Below, one piece after another: positions 1 through 7,035 of a stretch of 8,030 bases of DNA. Positions within the stretch are counted from its first letter, which is position 1, and each line of letters opens with the position of its first letter. The stretch comes from Bryobacterales bacterium (GTDB lineage: Bacteria; Acidobacteriota; Terriglobia; Bryobacterales; Bryobacteraceae), in assembly GCA_003517725.1 (NCBI GenBank), contig DOZZ01000116.1, forward strand, positions 1,572 to 9,601, written 5' to 3'. Under the pieces are notes generated by a model that searched no databases, had not been told where the DNA came from, and saw only the letters and a list, made by a program, of their open reading frames with translations. A program made the position numbers and the translations under genes.

Positions 1-797
1 TTGGTGGGGGCGATTTGCTCCGGGTAGAAATCGAGCATGTGCGACCATTTTGTGCGAAGGTCGCCGAGGCAGTCCGCACGCCAGCCGGCGCCGTGCTGTG
101 TGCCGTAGGCGAGTGCTTGCGGCTCATCGAAATTCATGAGCAGGCGAGTCTTGTGAAACGCGTCGAACCAGATGTCGATCAGCTTCTGCTGGACCGGAAA
201 CGCGGGCATGTAGTCGCTCCAGCCTTCGCCCCAATAGCCGACTGATGAGATGTCGACCGTGTCGAGATCCGGGTTGCCGTCATAACGCTCGCCCGCGGCT
301 TGGACCAGCGCGCCCCAATCGCGCAGATATCGCGGGTCGCTGAAATCGGGCTCCCAGATGGGTTGATCCGCGGCGTTCGCGCGCTTTGCCCCGGACTGCC
401 GATACCACAACGGCAGCGGGTGCTTCTTGTCATAGGGCATCAGGCGAATCGCAAGTTTCTGCTGGTGCGCGTGCGCCTCTTTCAATGCGTTGTCGAGAAT
501 GTCCCAACGGACATGGCCGTGTTCCGGCTCGAGCGTCATCCAAAACCATCGGCAGTAGGCAATCGATGACGGCGGAAACGTCACGGGCCCGGAAGGAATC
601 AGCTTGGCCGTCGGGCCTTCCTCGGACCAGCCGACGCCGCTATTCAGCGCGTCCCCATGGAAGCGCTGGAAGGTTTGGATGCCGACGCCGGGATTAGCAA
701 AAACATCGTTGATGATGCGCGGATGCAGCACCACCGGCTGCTGCCCGCGGGCGGCCGCGGCTATCGCGAGAAGCGCAAAAGTTCGGAGAAGTCCCAT
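1..797 (-). CDS. Secreted glycoside-hydrolase-like barrel protein (DUF4832/DUF4874-like), 3' end outside window
   Basis: The visible 265 codons run from an ATG at 797-795 to the window edge without a stop, so the C-terminus is missing. The protein begins with a short signal peptide (MGLLRTFALLAIAAAARG, likely cut just before QQ). It continues with NPGVGIQTFQRF (about residues 35-46), a stretch with YCRWFWMTLEPEHG (81-94) and RWDILDNAL, then LAIRLMPYD (115-123) and GYWGEGW (187-193, with Glu191). The pattern NPG(M/V)G, R-x-x-W-x-x-LEP, R-W-x-x-(L/I)D and G-x-W-GE is what I recall from DUF4832/DUF4874 and related beta/alpha-barrel glycosidase-like proteins. That assignment is from memory and not searched. 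An AGGA at 810-807 lies 9 bases ahead of the ATG and supports this start. It overlaps the end of the upstream esterase-like gene by 37 bases in another frame, so it probably shares its transcript. It is likely a secreted carbohydrate-active protein; the substrate is unknown. Confidence 0.72.
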   Translation of the reverse strand, partial: MGLLRTFALLAIAAAARGQQPVVLHPRIINDVFANPGVGIQTFQRFHGDALNSGVGWSEEGPTAKLIPSGPVTFPPSSIAYCRWFWMTLEPEHGHVRWDILDNALKEAHAHQQKLAIRLMPYDKKHPLPLWYRQSGAKRANAADQPIWEPDFSDPRYLRDWGALVQAAGERYDGNPDLDTVDISSVGYWGEGWSDYMPAFPVQQKLIDIWFDAFHKTRLLMNFDEPQALAYGTQHGAGWRADCLGDLRTKWSHMLDFYPEQIAPT

Positions 798-2848
798 GCT
801 GAGGTGTCCTGTAGGGTGATGTGCGCGCCGGAATAGCTAAGCCGGGCCTCATGCGAAGGCATCGGCCGGCCCGCTCCGTTCACGACGCCTGCGAGAATGA
901 TCGCGCGTGGCGAGATGGCCGCGGCAATGCGCGGAAGATCGGTGTGCTTCAAAATGCCCGGCTCGAAATTGGTGAAGGGATGCGAGTAGTTTTCCGTCTC
1001 GACCAGCGAACGCCATGAGTGCAGGTGCTCGGCCAGGTAGAGTTTTCCAATTTTCGGCTCGATGGACGCCGCGCAAAGCACCGGCACCGTAAGCTCTCCG
1101 CGGGCCGCAATCGCTACCGGTCCGATCGTTGCTACGAGCGCCAGAATGTCCTCGACGCGCTGCGCCAGAAGGCTGTGGCCCAGTATCAGCGACGCCCACG
1201 CGTATTCGCCGATTTGTTGGTGCTCTCTCTCGTAACCCGGCCATCCGGGGCTGAACTCGGGCTGCAGGTCACCGATGCCGCGCACGTCCGCCGCGTAAAC
1301 GGAGATGCCCTCCGCGCCCAGCGCGTGGCACAAGCCGCCTTCGCGCCAGTCACGATTGCGGCCGGAGGGATCGAGCAGCAGCAGGGTACGCCCGGTCCCC
1401 TGCTTTTTTTGGAAGTGCCACGCGGGAAGCCACACCTGCCGGGCCGCCTGAACTTCGAGCGCGCTCACATCGCAACCCGACGATGGCACGGTGCCCAGCA
1501 CCTTGGCTGTGGCCGCGATGGGCGCGATGGCCGCTATGGGCGCAAGACCGAGCACGCGCCGCAGGTCAAGGACGTCATTTCCGGTATCAGGAATTCGTGA
1601 TTGCAACAGTTCGAACGGCGTCTTGCCTCTCGCGTTGCGAACGTTGCCGCGCGGTGCGGCGAAGAGTCGGTCGTCCGGCTCGGGCGCTACGGCCGGCTCT
1701 TCGGTGAGAACTGGCCCCGCAGGCTTTAGATGCTTCTCGAAAAAGTTGTAAATTTGAACGCGCTGGGCGTACGAGAGCCCGTGCGGGAGTGGCGATTCAG
1801 CATGTTGGAGCGCGTCTGGAGCACCTAAGACTGCGTACGCCCTTCGCAGCCGGGCAAACTCTTCCCGGCCGTTTTGCTGATAACTCGGCGAGTACGTTCC
1901 GAAGAAATCTTTGGCGCTCGTGATCACCAGAAGCGGTTTGGGCGCGAAGGGCCAGAGCAGATCCCAGCGGTCAAATCCGAGCAGGCCCGATCCGATCAGA
2001 TCCTGTTCCGCATCATCTGTCGAGCCCGGCGGATGAAAGTTGGCGCATGCGAAGTTTTCAGTGTTGCCTGACGACACGGCCGCGGCCGCCAGCCGGGGGT
2101 CGACGCAGGCCAGCAGCATCGTGAGTGTCCCGCCGCCGGATTGGCCGGTAGACGCGAGGCGCTTGGGATCCACCATCGGGTGCGCGGCCAGAACATCCAG
2201 GCTGCGCACGGCATCCCACACTTGCCAATGAGTGGCCGTTTCGCCGACCAGCAGCATCTGGCGCCCTGGAACGGTGTGTTCGTCATCGGTGCTGGCCAGG
2301 CGCGTGAGGCCGTTAGGGCCGGGATAGTTGGTGCGCTCGCCCTGGCCCATCGGGTCGAACGCCAGCACCACGTAGCCCAGCTGCGCCAGGCCCTGACAGC
2401 AGCGCTGGTACGGGTCGGCGGCCTTGCCATTGGGGCTGTGGCCCATGTGGAAGAGCACTGCCGGGAATGGGCCGCGACCGGCCGGAACATACATGTTCGC
2501 GGAAATTACGATGCCCGGCCGGCTCTCGTACAGCAGTTTTTCGACGCGATACAGAGGGCGATCGAATGCCCCGGTGGTGCGAATATTCAGCGGAGTCCGC
2601 TCCGGTGGTTTGCCTGCCACTTCCCAAAAAGTCTCGACGGCCCAGCGCTGACGCTGACGAACGCCGTCCTTAGTTGTTGCGGCGGCGATAGAGCGATTAC
2701 GCTTTTCGTACGCGGTCTTCACCAGCGCACGCAGGTAATTGGGAAGACACGCGGGATAGTCGTGATAATCGACGCTGGCCGGAAGCTGCGCCGAGAGCGG
2801 GCGCGCGCATGCCGCGGCCGCAGCCATCAGTATCTGCCGCCGCGTCAT
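761..2848 (-). CDS. Exported two-domain alpha/beta-hydrolase, acetyl-xylan-esterase-like
   Basis: This 695-residue protein has a Tat-like leader (TRRQIL followed by an Ala-rich stretch, cleavage probably after PLSA at residue 20). Its N-terminal half (about 85-375) is a complete alpha/beta-hydrolase. A strand with VLFHMGHSPNG (131-141) is followed by FDPMGQGER (164-172), the nucleophile elbow GQSGG with Ser237, an acid candidate in SAKDFFG (Asp314) and the histidine in LPHGLS (His356). This resembles the acetyl-xylan esterase/AXE1 and PF12715-type hydrolases. A second alpha/beta-like domain (about 450-695) has DVRGIGDL (521-528) and PRAIILAG (647-654). Its nucleophile position reads AARGELT (581-587), with no G-x-S-x-G, so it is probably non-catalytic. 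Such a second half is, as I recall, common in long relatives. The ATG at 2848 overlaps the stop of the upstream Asp-box gene (ATGA), and I see no Shine-Dalgarno sequence, so translation is probably coupled. Its likely role is removal of acyl groups from polysaccharide or oligosaccharide in the cell envelope. The exact ester is unknown. Confidence 0.82.
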   Translation of the reverse strand: MTRRQILMAAAAACARPLSAQLPASVDYHDYPACLPNYLRALVKTAYEKRNRSIAAATTKDGVRQRQRWAVETFWEVAGKPPERTPLNIRTTGAFDRPLYRVEKLLYESRPGIVISANMYVPAGRGPFPAVLFHMGHSPNGKAADPYQRCCQGLAQLGYVVLAFDPMGQGERTNYPGPNGLTRLASTDDEHTVPGRQMLLVGETATHWQVWDAVRSLDVLAAHPMVDPKRLASTGQSGGGTLTMLLACVDPRLAAAAVSSGNTENFACANFHPPGSTDDAEQDLIGSGLLGFDRWDLLWPFAPKPLLVITSAKDFFGTYSPSYQQNGREEFARLRRAYAVLGAPDALQHAESPLPHGLSYAQRVQIYNFFEKHLKPAGPVLTEEPAVAPEPDDRLFAAPRGNVRNARGKTPFELLQSRIPDTGNDVLDLRRVLGLAPIAAIAPIAATAKVLGTVPSSGCDVSALEVQAARQVWLPAWHFQKKQGTGRTLLLLDPSGRNRDWREGGLCHALGAEGISVYAADVRGIGDLQPEFSPGWPGYEREHQQIGEYAWASLILGHSLLAQRVEDILALVATIGPVAIAARGELTVPVLCAASIEPKIGKLYLAEHLHSWRSLVETENYSHPFTNFEPGILKHTDLPRIAAAISPRAIILAGVVNGAGRPMPSHEARLSYSGAHITLQDTSAWDFSELLRFSR
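807..810 (-). promoter_or_regulatory. Ribosome binding site (AGGA) for the barrel protein, inside the preceding gene
   Basis: AGGA reads on the minus strand nine bases before the ATG at 797. It lies within the last codons of the esterase-like gene. It favours this start and is consistent with reinitiation or coupled translation after the upstream ribosome stops at 761. Confidence 0.45.
1511..1546. repeat. 18-base imperfect tandem duplication inside the esterase-like gene
   Basis: Units 1511-1528 and 1529-1546 match at 15 of 18 bases. On the coding strand they give the repeated APIAAI / APIAAT stretch (residues about 436-447) in the linker between the two hydrolase domains. The spacing is a multiple of three, so the frame is kept. 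This looks like slippage in a flexible linker rather than a functional element. Confidence 0.6.
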
Positions 2849-5061
2849 GGGGTGCGGCCGGGATCCAGCGCCGGCGTAGCGATATCAACAGGGCGGTCCG
2901 GTCCGCTCCAATGGCCGTGCCACACGCTACCCCCGAAAGTGGTGATGTAGACGCTGCCGGCGTCCTCGGGGTCGGGCATGACGCGGTGACCCCACTTGAA
3001 GTTGAAACCGGGGATGCGCGTCCAGTGCTCACCACGATCGGCCGAGCGCCACGCGGAAGATTCGAAGCCCGACGCGTAGAGAACGTTGGCGTGACGCGGA
3101 TCGCCGGTGACATCGTAAACGTGTTGATCGCGATCGAGCACATTGCGCCAGGTTTTGCCGGCATCGGTCGAGAGCCATACGCCGCCGCCCTCGCCATGCG
3201 GCCCTTTGGCGCGCGCCCACGTCGCCAGGTACAGGCGCTGCGGATCGGCGGGATCGATGCGCAGCCCATTGGGCGCATTGGCCCCGACGGGCATGTTCAC
3301 GCGCAACCATGTCTCCGCGCCGTCGGTCGAGCGGTAAATGGCGCCATCGCCTGCATCGTCGATCTCGCCGTGTTCACTGCGGCGCGCAATCAGCACGTAG
3401 AGCGTGCCGTTAGAAGCGCGCGCGAGGCGCCACGCCAGCGGCTCAGAGCCCTGAATGCCGGAGTTCTTCAGAGACCACGATTTGCCGCCATCGATAGATT
3501 TGTACACCCCTTTGCCCATCGCCGCGACATAGAGAACGCGCGCTCTCAACGGGCTGGTTGGGTCGAGCAGGATGTGCGTAGGCGCGGTCTCGGGCATACC
3601 GTCGTTCGACTTGCGCCAGGTGCGGCCGCCATCGTCGCTGATGCAAATGCCGCCGCGGAATTTGCTGACCGGCGTGCGGCGCCACATCTTAGGCCGCGGT
3701 AGGTCGTGAGTGTAGCTCATGGCGCCCCACATGCGGCCCTTTACGGACGGGTCGAACTCGACCCAGTAGGTGGTGTTGGTCCAGTCCTTCGGAACGCCAT
3801 CGACGGAACGCGTCCACGATTTGCCGCCATCATCGCTGCGCGACAGCCCGACGTCCGTGTAGGTGATGAAGCGGTGGCGTGCGTCGAACGGATCGACGTG
3901 ATAGCCGTAGCTGGTGGTGACGTCGAGGCCGGTAGTGGTCCAGGCTGCTCCGGGAACGCGACGCGAGTAGGCCGCATTCCAGTTTGCGCCGCCGTCTGTC
4001 GTGATCATCGTGCGGCCGAAATCCGTGCCGATGCAGAGGCTGGCGTCCTGGTCGGCCACGCCCAGCTCCAACGGATTCTCACCCCAACTCGGGCCCAGCG
4101 CGGGCGCGATCCACGCGTCGTGCACATTCGGAGCCATGGCGCTGCCTTCCTTCCATATCAGACTCCAGGTGTGGCCGCTATCCTGAGTTCGAGCCACGCC
4201 GGCCCAGGTCGACTCATCGAGCTTCAATCCGCTGTAAGAAACATAGGCCGTTTCGGGATGATGCAAGCTGGTTGCGGCTGCCCGGATTTTTGCGCCGGTG
4301 CCGGGGAGCGCGATCTCATCCCAGCTTTCTCCGGCATTGCGCGAGACCCAGGCGCCGATGTTGGAGACCGCGTAGGTCACACGCCCGGCCATACTCACGT
4401 CGGTGAATGTGGCCGACGTGGGCGCGTGATGCATCTTGCCGCCCACCATGATGCCGTGAGCCATGGCCGCGTAGATTACATTGTCGAAAATGCCAATGCG
4501 CAGAGCTTTCTCCGGAAGGTCCACAGACTTGGTCCAGCTGTTGCCGGCGTTGCTCGAAATGTAGACCGCGTTGGCCGTGCCGGCCACCAGCTTTCGTGAG
4601 TTGTGAGGATCGATCGCGAACGCCAGAATCGCGCCGAGCGGATTATCGGACGAAACGATGGTTTCGTCGGCGTGGTCGGAACTCATCTCGATACCAGTCA
4701 CGGTCGCGGGCCGAGGCCACACCAGAGACCATGTTTCGCCGGCGTCCGTGCTGCGCCACAGCCCCGTCACTCCGGCGTAGATCGTGCGCGGATCGACCGG
4801 ATCAAACGCGAAGAAGCGAACCGTGCCGCGCAGATTGAACATGCGCCAGCTGTGTCCGCCGTCGTGCGTGATGTATGCTCCGGTCATGTCGCAGGCTACC
4901 AGCATCGTCTTTACATCGTGCGGGCTGATGGTGGGATGGAACATGGCGCCTCCGCCGCCGGGTCCTACAATTTCGAAGTTGCCAGGGCGCGCGCCGAAAA
5001 GGACAGTCGAACTAAGGAGAAGAAACGGGAGGGGGAGAAGAAACGAGAGGGCTAGACGCAT
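2845..5061 (-). CDS. Secreted Asp-box (BNR) double beta-propeller protein, GH74/sortilin-like
   Basis: The protein has 738 residues from the ATG at 5061-5059. It begins with a signal peptide (MRLALSFLLPLPFLLLSSTV, cut near FGA). I count twelve Asp-box motifs of the S/T-x-D/N-x-G-x-x-W type, among them THDGGHSW, STDAGETW, TTDGGANW, SDDGGKSW, SIDGGKSW and SADRGEHW, spread over the whole mature chain. That number suits two seven-bladed propellers, as in GH74 xyloglucanases. The N-terminal CDMTGAY (57-63) sits where GH74 enzymes carry the catalytic Asp in TD-x-GG-x-Y, but the match is partial, so enzymatic activity is uncertain. A non-enzymatic sortilin- or VPS10-like propeller is an alternative. 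The same frame can be read back to a TTG at 5115. I prefer the ATG because it places the hydrophobic leader at the N-terminus. It is the first gene of the three-gene minus-strand unit; its stop overlaps the esterase start by 4 bases. Confidence 0.82.
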   Translation of the reverse strand: MRLALSFLLPLPFLLLSSTVLFGARPGNFEIVGPGGGGAMFHPTISPHDVKTMLVACDMTGAYITHDGGHSWRMFNLRGTVRFFAFDPVDPRTIYAGVTGLWRSTDAGETWSLVWPRPATVTGIEMSSDHADETIVSSDNPLGAILAFAIDPHNSRKLVAGTANAVYISSNAGNSWTKSVDLPEKALRIGIFDNVIYAAMAHGIMVGGKMHHAPTSATFTDVSMAGRVTYAVSNIGAWVSRNAGESWDEIALPGTGAKIRAAATSLHHPETAYVSYSGLKLDESTWAGVARTQDSGHTWSLIWKEGSAMAPNVHDAWIAPALGPSWGENPLELGVADQDASLCIGTDFGRTMITTDGGANWNAAYSRRVPGAAWTTTGLDVTTSYGYHVDPFDARHRFITYTDVGLSRSDDGGKSWTRSVDGVPKDWTNTTYWVEFDPSVKGRMWGAMSYTHDLPRPKMWRRTPVSKFRGGICISDDGGRTWRKSNDGMPETAPTHILLDPTSPLRARVLYVAAMGKGVYKSIDGGKSWSLKNSGIQGSEPLAWRLARASNGTLYVLIARRSEHGEIDDAGDGAIYRSTDGAETWLRVNMPVGANAPNGLRIDPADPQRLYLATWARAKGPHGEGGGVWLSTDAGKTWRNVLDRDQHVYDVTGDPRHANVLYASGFESSAWRSADRGEHWTRIPGFNFKWGHRVMPDPEDAGSVYITTFGGSVWHGHWSGPDRPVDIATPALDPGRTP

Positions 5062-5085
5062 TGACGTGTTTGTTTTGGTTTCGTT

Positions 5086-5115
5086 ATTCTTCCTTTTATT
5101 TGCTTTGATTGTCAA
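5086..5115 (-). promoter_or_regulatory. Candidate promoter for the three-gene polysaccharide unit
   Basis: On the minus strand a perfect TTGACA (5115-5110) is followed after 18 bases by AAGAAT (5091-5086), a 4 of 6 match to the -10 consensus. Initiation would fall near 5079, leaving a leader of roughly 18 bases before the ATG at 5061 with no clear Shine-Dalgarno sequence. A second TTGACA at 5128-5123 lacks a well-spaced -10. This is consensus matching only. Confidence 0.35.
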
Positions 5116-5129
5116 CCGTGATTGTCAAC
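5106..5129. repeat. 11-base direct repeat in the divergent intergenic region
   Basis: TGATTGTCAAC occurs at 5106-5116 and exactly again at 5119-5129, a centre-to-centre spacing of 13 bases. The second copy ends just before the kinase ATG at 5131. The first copy contains the minus-strand -35-like TTGACA. It could be an operator or a small tandem duplication. The position between two divergent genes makes a regulatory role possible but not shown. Confidence 0.55.
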
Positions 5130-5130
5130 A

Positions 5131-7026
5131 ATGACCAGGCGCAACGCGGTGGTGGCCCATGGTGGCGGCCCCACATCAGTCATCAACGCGAGTCTTGCCG
5201 GCCTGGTGGAAGCCTGCCGCGATCACTTCGACACCGTTTGGGGCGCGCGCTTCGGGGTCGAGGGCTTGCTCACATCGGACTTCGTCAATCTCACGGCGCA
5301 GGATCCGGCGCTGCTGAAACGCGTGGGCGAAGCGCCGGGTTCGGCCATCGGTTCCAGCCGCCGCGGACTGGCTGATGATGACTACCCAAGAATTTTCGAG
5401 GCCCTGCGAAAACGCGGTGCGCAGTGCCTTTTCTACACGGGGGGAAACGGTTCGATGAGCACCGCGCTCGAGTTGCAACTGCGCGCGCGAGCGCTGGGCT
5501 TTGAACTGCAGGTGATCGGAATTCCCAAGACCATCGACAACGATCTGGCCGTGACCGACCATTCCCCGGGCTACGCTTCCACCGCGCGCTACTTTGCATG
5601 TGCCGCGCGCGACGCGGGCGAGGACAACCGATCGCTGCCCGCGCCGATCTGCGTGCTGGAAGTTCTGGGGCGCAACGCCGGATGGGTGGTGGCCGCCACA
5701 TCATTGGCGCGGGCCGATGCGGACGACGCGCCGCACCTGATCTATCTGCCCGAGCGGCGTGTCAGTTTCGAGCAGATCGCATCCGATGTAGACCGCGTTT
5801 ACCACCGCCTCAGACGCGTGGTGGTGGCAGTCTGCGAAGGCCAGCGCGATGAGTCGGGCGGTGTGTTTGGGGCTCAGTTGGATCGTGCCGCGAGCCCCGT
5901 GCATGCGCTCGCGTCGAACCTGGGCCATACGCTGGCGAACGCGCTGACCGAAAGATTGGGCGTGCGCGCGAGGGCCGAGAAACCGGGGCTGGTCGGCCGT
6001 TCCTCGGGCCTGTGCGTATCGGCCGTGGATCGTGAAGAAGCCTGGCGCTGCGGCTTTGAGGCAGGCGCGGCGGCCGCACGCGGCGAATCGGGCGTGATGG
6101 TGGCCATTCGGCGCGAGATGCCTTACCGCGGTACGCTGTTAAAGCCCTGGCTTACAGAAAATGCATCAGCCACGACGATCTCGATCATTAATAAAGGGCG
6201 CTTCGAAAAAGCTCCGATCCCTGTTCCACCGGTGGAAGAGCAGCGCCGCATCGTTATTAAGCTGGACAACCTCTTCAAACGCTCGAAGAGCGCCCGCGAG
6301 CAGCTAGTCCGCATCCCAAAATTGGTTGAGCGATATAAGCGGTCCATTCGTTTTGCAGCATTCGCCGGGAATCTCACGGCAGAGTGGAGAAGGACCCGGC
6401 AACTTCCAGAGCCAACGTTCGCAACGCTTGATGCAATGGTTGAGACACCCATTCGAAACGGTCTGTCAGTGCGAGGCTCCGACAACCCTCCAGGCATTCG
6501 GTCGTTGCGACTCAGTGCTCTTCGTTCTGGAATTGTTGACCTTGATGATATTCGGTTTCTCCCAATAAGCACCGGCCAGGCACGGAAGTTTCTCCTCAGC
6601 GAAGGAGATGTTCTTGTGAGTCGAGGCAACGGGACAAAGGCATTCGTTGGTCTAGCTGCTCGTGTACAGGCACTTTCAGCAGAAACAATCTTTCCGGACA
6701 CCGCATTTCGAATACGTCTGGCCAGAGGAGTTGCCCACCCGGAATGGTTTACGTCCATCTGGAATGCTCCTCAAGTCCGCTCCCAGATCGAAAGTGCTGC
6801 TAAGACGACGGCAGGCATCTGGAAGGTCTCTCAGGCAGACCTCGCAAGGATAAAACTGAAGCTACCGAGCACCGAGGAGCAGGACGAGATCTCCCGTTGT
6901 ATAAAGGTGCTCTTCTCCCGCGTTGGGCAAATCTTTAGCGAAGTCACTCGCGCCACTGATCTAGTCAATCGCCTGGAGCAGGCCACCCTGGCACAGGCTT
7001 TTAGAGGCGAGCTCGTCCACAGATAG
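5131..7026 (+). CDS. Phosphofructokinase N-terminal part fused in frame to a truncated HsdS
   Basis: The frame is open for 631 codons from the ATG at 5131; a TTG at 5122 is also possible, and I see no clear ribosome binding site for either. Residues 1 to about 336 are a phosphofructokinase: GGGPTSVINA (11-20), GSSRRGL (74-80), GGNGS (104-108), PKTIDND (132-138, with the likely catalytic Asp136), HSPGYAST (144-151), LGRNAGW (179-185), CEG (235-237) and EKPGLVGRSS (283-292). The family phosphorylates fructose 6-phosphate in glycolysis using ATP or pyrophosphate. Gly107 (ATP-like) together with Lys133 (PPi-like, also seen in some ATP enzymes) leaves the donor unclear. Just after YRGT the last part of the kinase (which I estimate at 60-80 residues) is replaced by HsdS sequence (about 338-631), described separately. 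Neither half is complete, so the product is probably not a working kinase. It is either a deletion fusion at an island edge or an assembly chimera. Confidence 0.8.
   Translation: MTRRNAVVAHGGGPTSVINASLAGLVEACRDHFDTVWGARFGVEGLLTSDFVNLTAQDPALLKRVGEAPGSAIGSSRRGLADDDYPRIFEALRKRGAQCLFYTGGNGSMSTALELQLRARALGFELQVIGIPKTIDNDLAVTDHSPGYASTARYFACAARDAGEDNRSLPAPICVLEVLGRNAGWVVAATSLARADADDAPHLIYLPERRVSFEQIASDVDRVYHRLRRVVVAVCEGQRDESGGVFGAQLDRAASPVHALASNLGHTLANALTERLGVRARAEKPGLVGRSSGLCVSAVDREEAWRCGFEAGAAAARGESGVMVAIRREMPYRGTLLKPWLTENASATTISIINKGRFEKAPIPVPPVEEQRRIVIKLDNLFKRSKSAREQLVRIPKLVERYKRSIRFAAFAGNLTAEWRRTRQLPEPTFATLDAMVETPIRNGLSVRGSDNPPGIRSLRLSALRSGIVDLDDIRFLPISTGQARKFLLSEGDVLVSRGNGTKAFVGLAARVQALSAETIFPDTAFRIRLARGVAHPEWFTSIWNAPQVRSQIESAAKTTAGIWKVSQADLARIKLKLPSTEEQDEISRCIKVLFSRVGQIFSEVTRATDLVNRLEQATLAQAFRGELVHR
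6130..6150. other. Junction between kinase and HsdS sequence
   Basis: Kinase similarity ends at about PYRGT (codons 331-335, to base 6135). HsdS similarity is recognisable from about LKPWLTENAS (337-346, from 6139). The reading frame is continuous across it. Base composition falls from about 70% GC in block 5701-5760 to about 55% and 52% in blocks 6421-6480 and 6541-6600. I see no insertion sequence, tRNA or obvious repeat at the joint. Confidence 0.7.
6139..7026 (+). pseudogene. hsdS: Truncated type I restriction-modification specificity subunit (HsdS), 5' end missing
   Basis: HsdS gives a type I restriction-modification complex its DNA target. It normally has two target-recognition domains of about 150 residues separated by conserved helical spacers, about 400-450 residues in all. 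Here about 295 residues remain, numbered in the fused protein. There is the tail of the first recognition domain (SIINKGRFEKAPIPVPPVEEQ, the PPxxEQ motif at 367-371), the central coiled spacer (to FAGNLTAEWR, 411-420), a full second recognition domain (about 421-580), and the distal spacer with PSTEEQDEI (579-587) and LAQAFRGELV (620-629). The protein stops only two residues after that closing motif, where many relatives continue. No plausible internal start precedes the conserved region, and most of the first recognition domain is absent. No hsdR or intact hsdM is in the window. Half-size specificity proteins that dimerise are known, but without its own start this one is most likely a remnant. 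Confidence 0.78.
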
Positions 7027-7035
7027 CTCAGATGA

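Noticed and set aside
2141..2950. Plus-strand frame of 269 codons
   Set aside because: It lies opposite the esterase-like gene, whose catalytic motifs are intact, and has no recognisable domain.
2809..4599. Two long plus-strand frames of 297 codons each (2809-3702 and 3706-4599)
   Set aside because: They are antisense to the Asp-box gene, show no family motifs, and arise from the high-GC codon pattern of the opposite strand.
5062..5115. TTG start at 5115 for the Asp-box protein
   Set aside because: It would add 18 polar, Lys/Asn-rich residues before the signal peptide and would overlap the candidate promoter.
6123..6758. Minus-strand frame of 211 codons
   Set aside because: It is antisense to the HsdS part and has no recognisable motifs.
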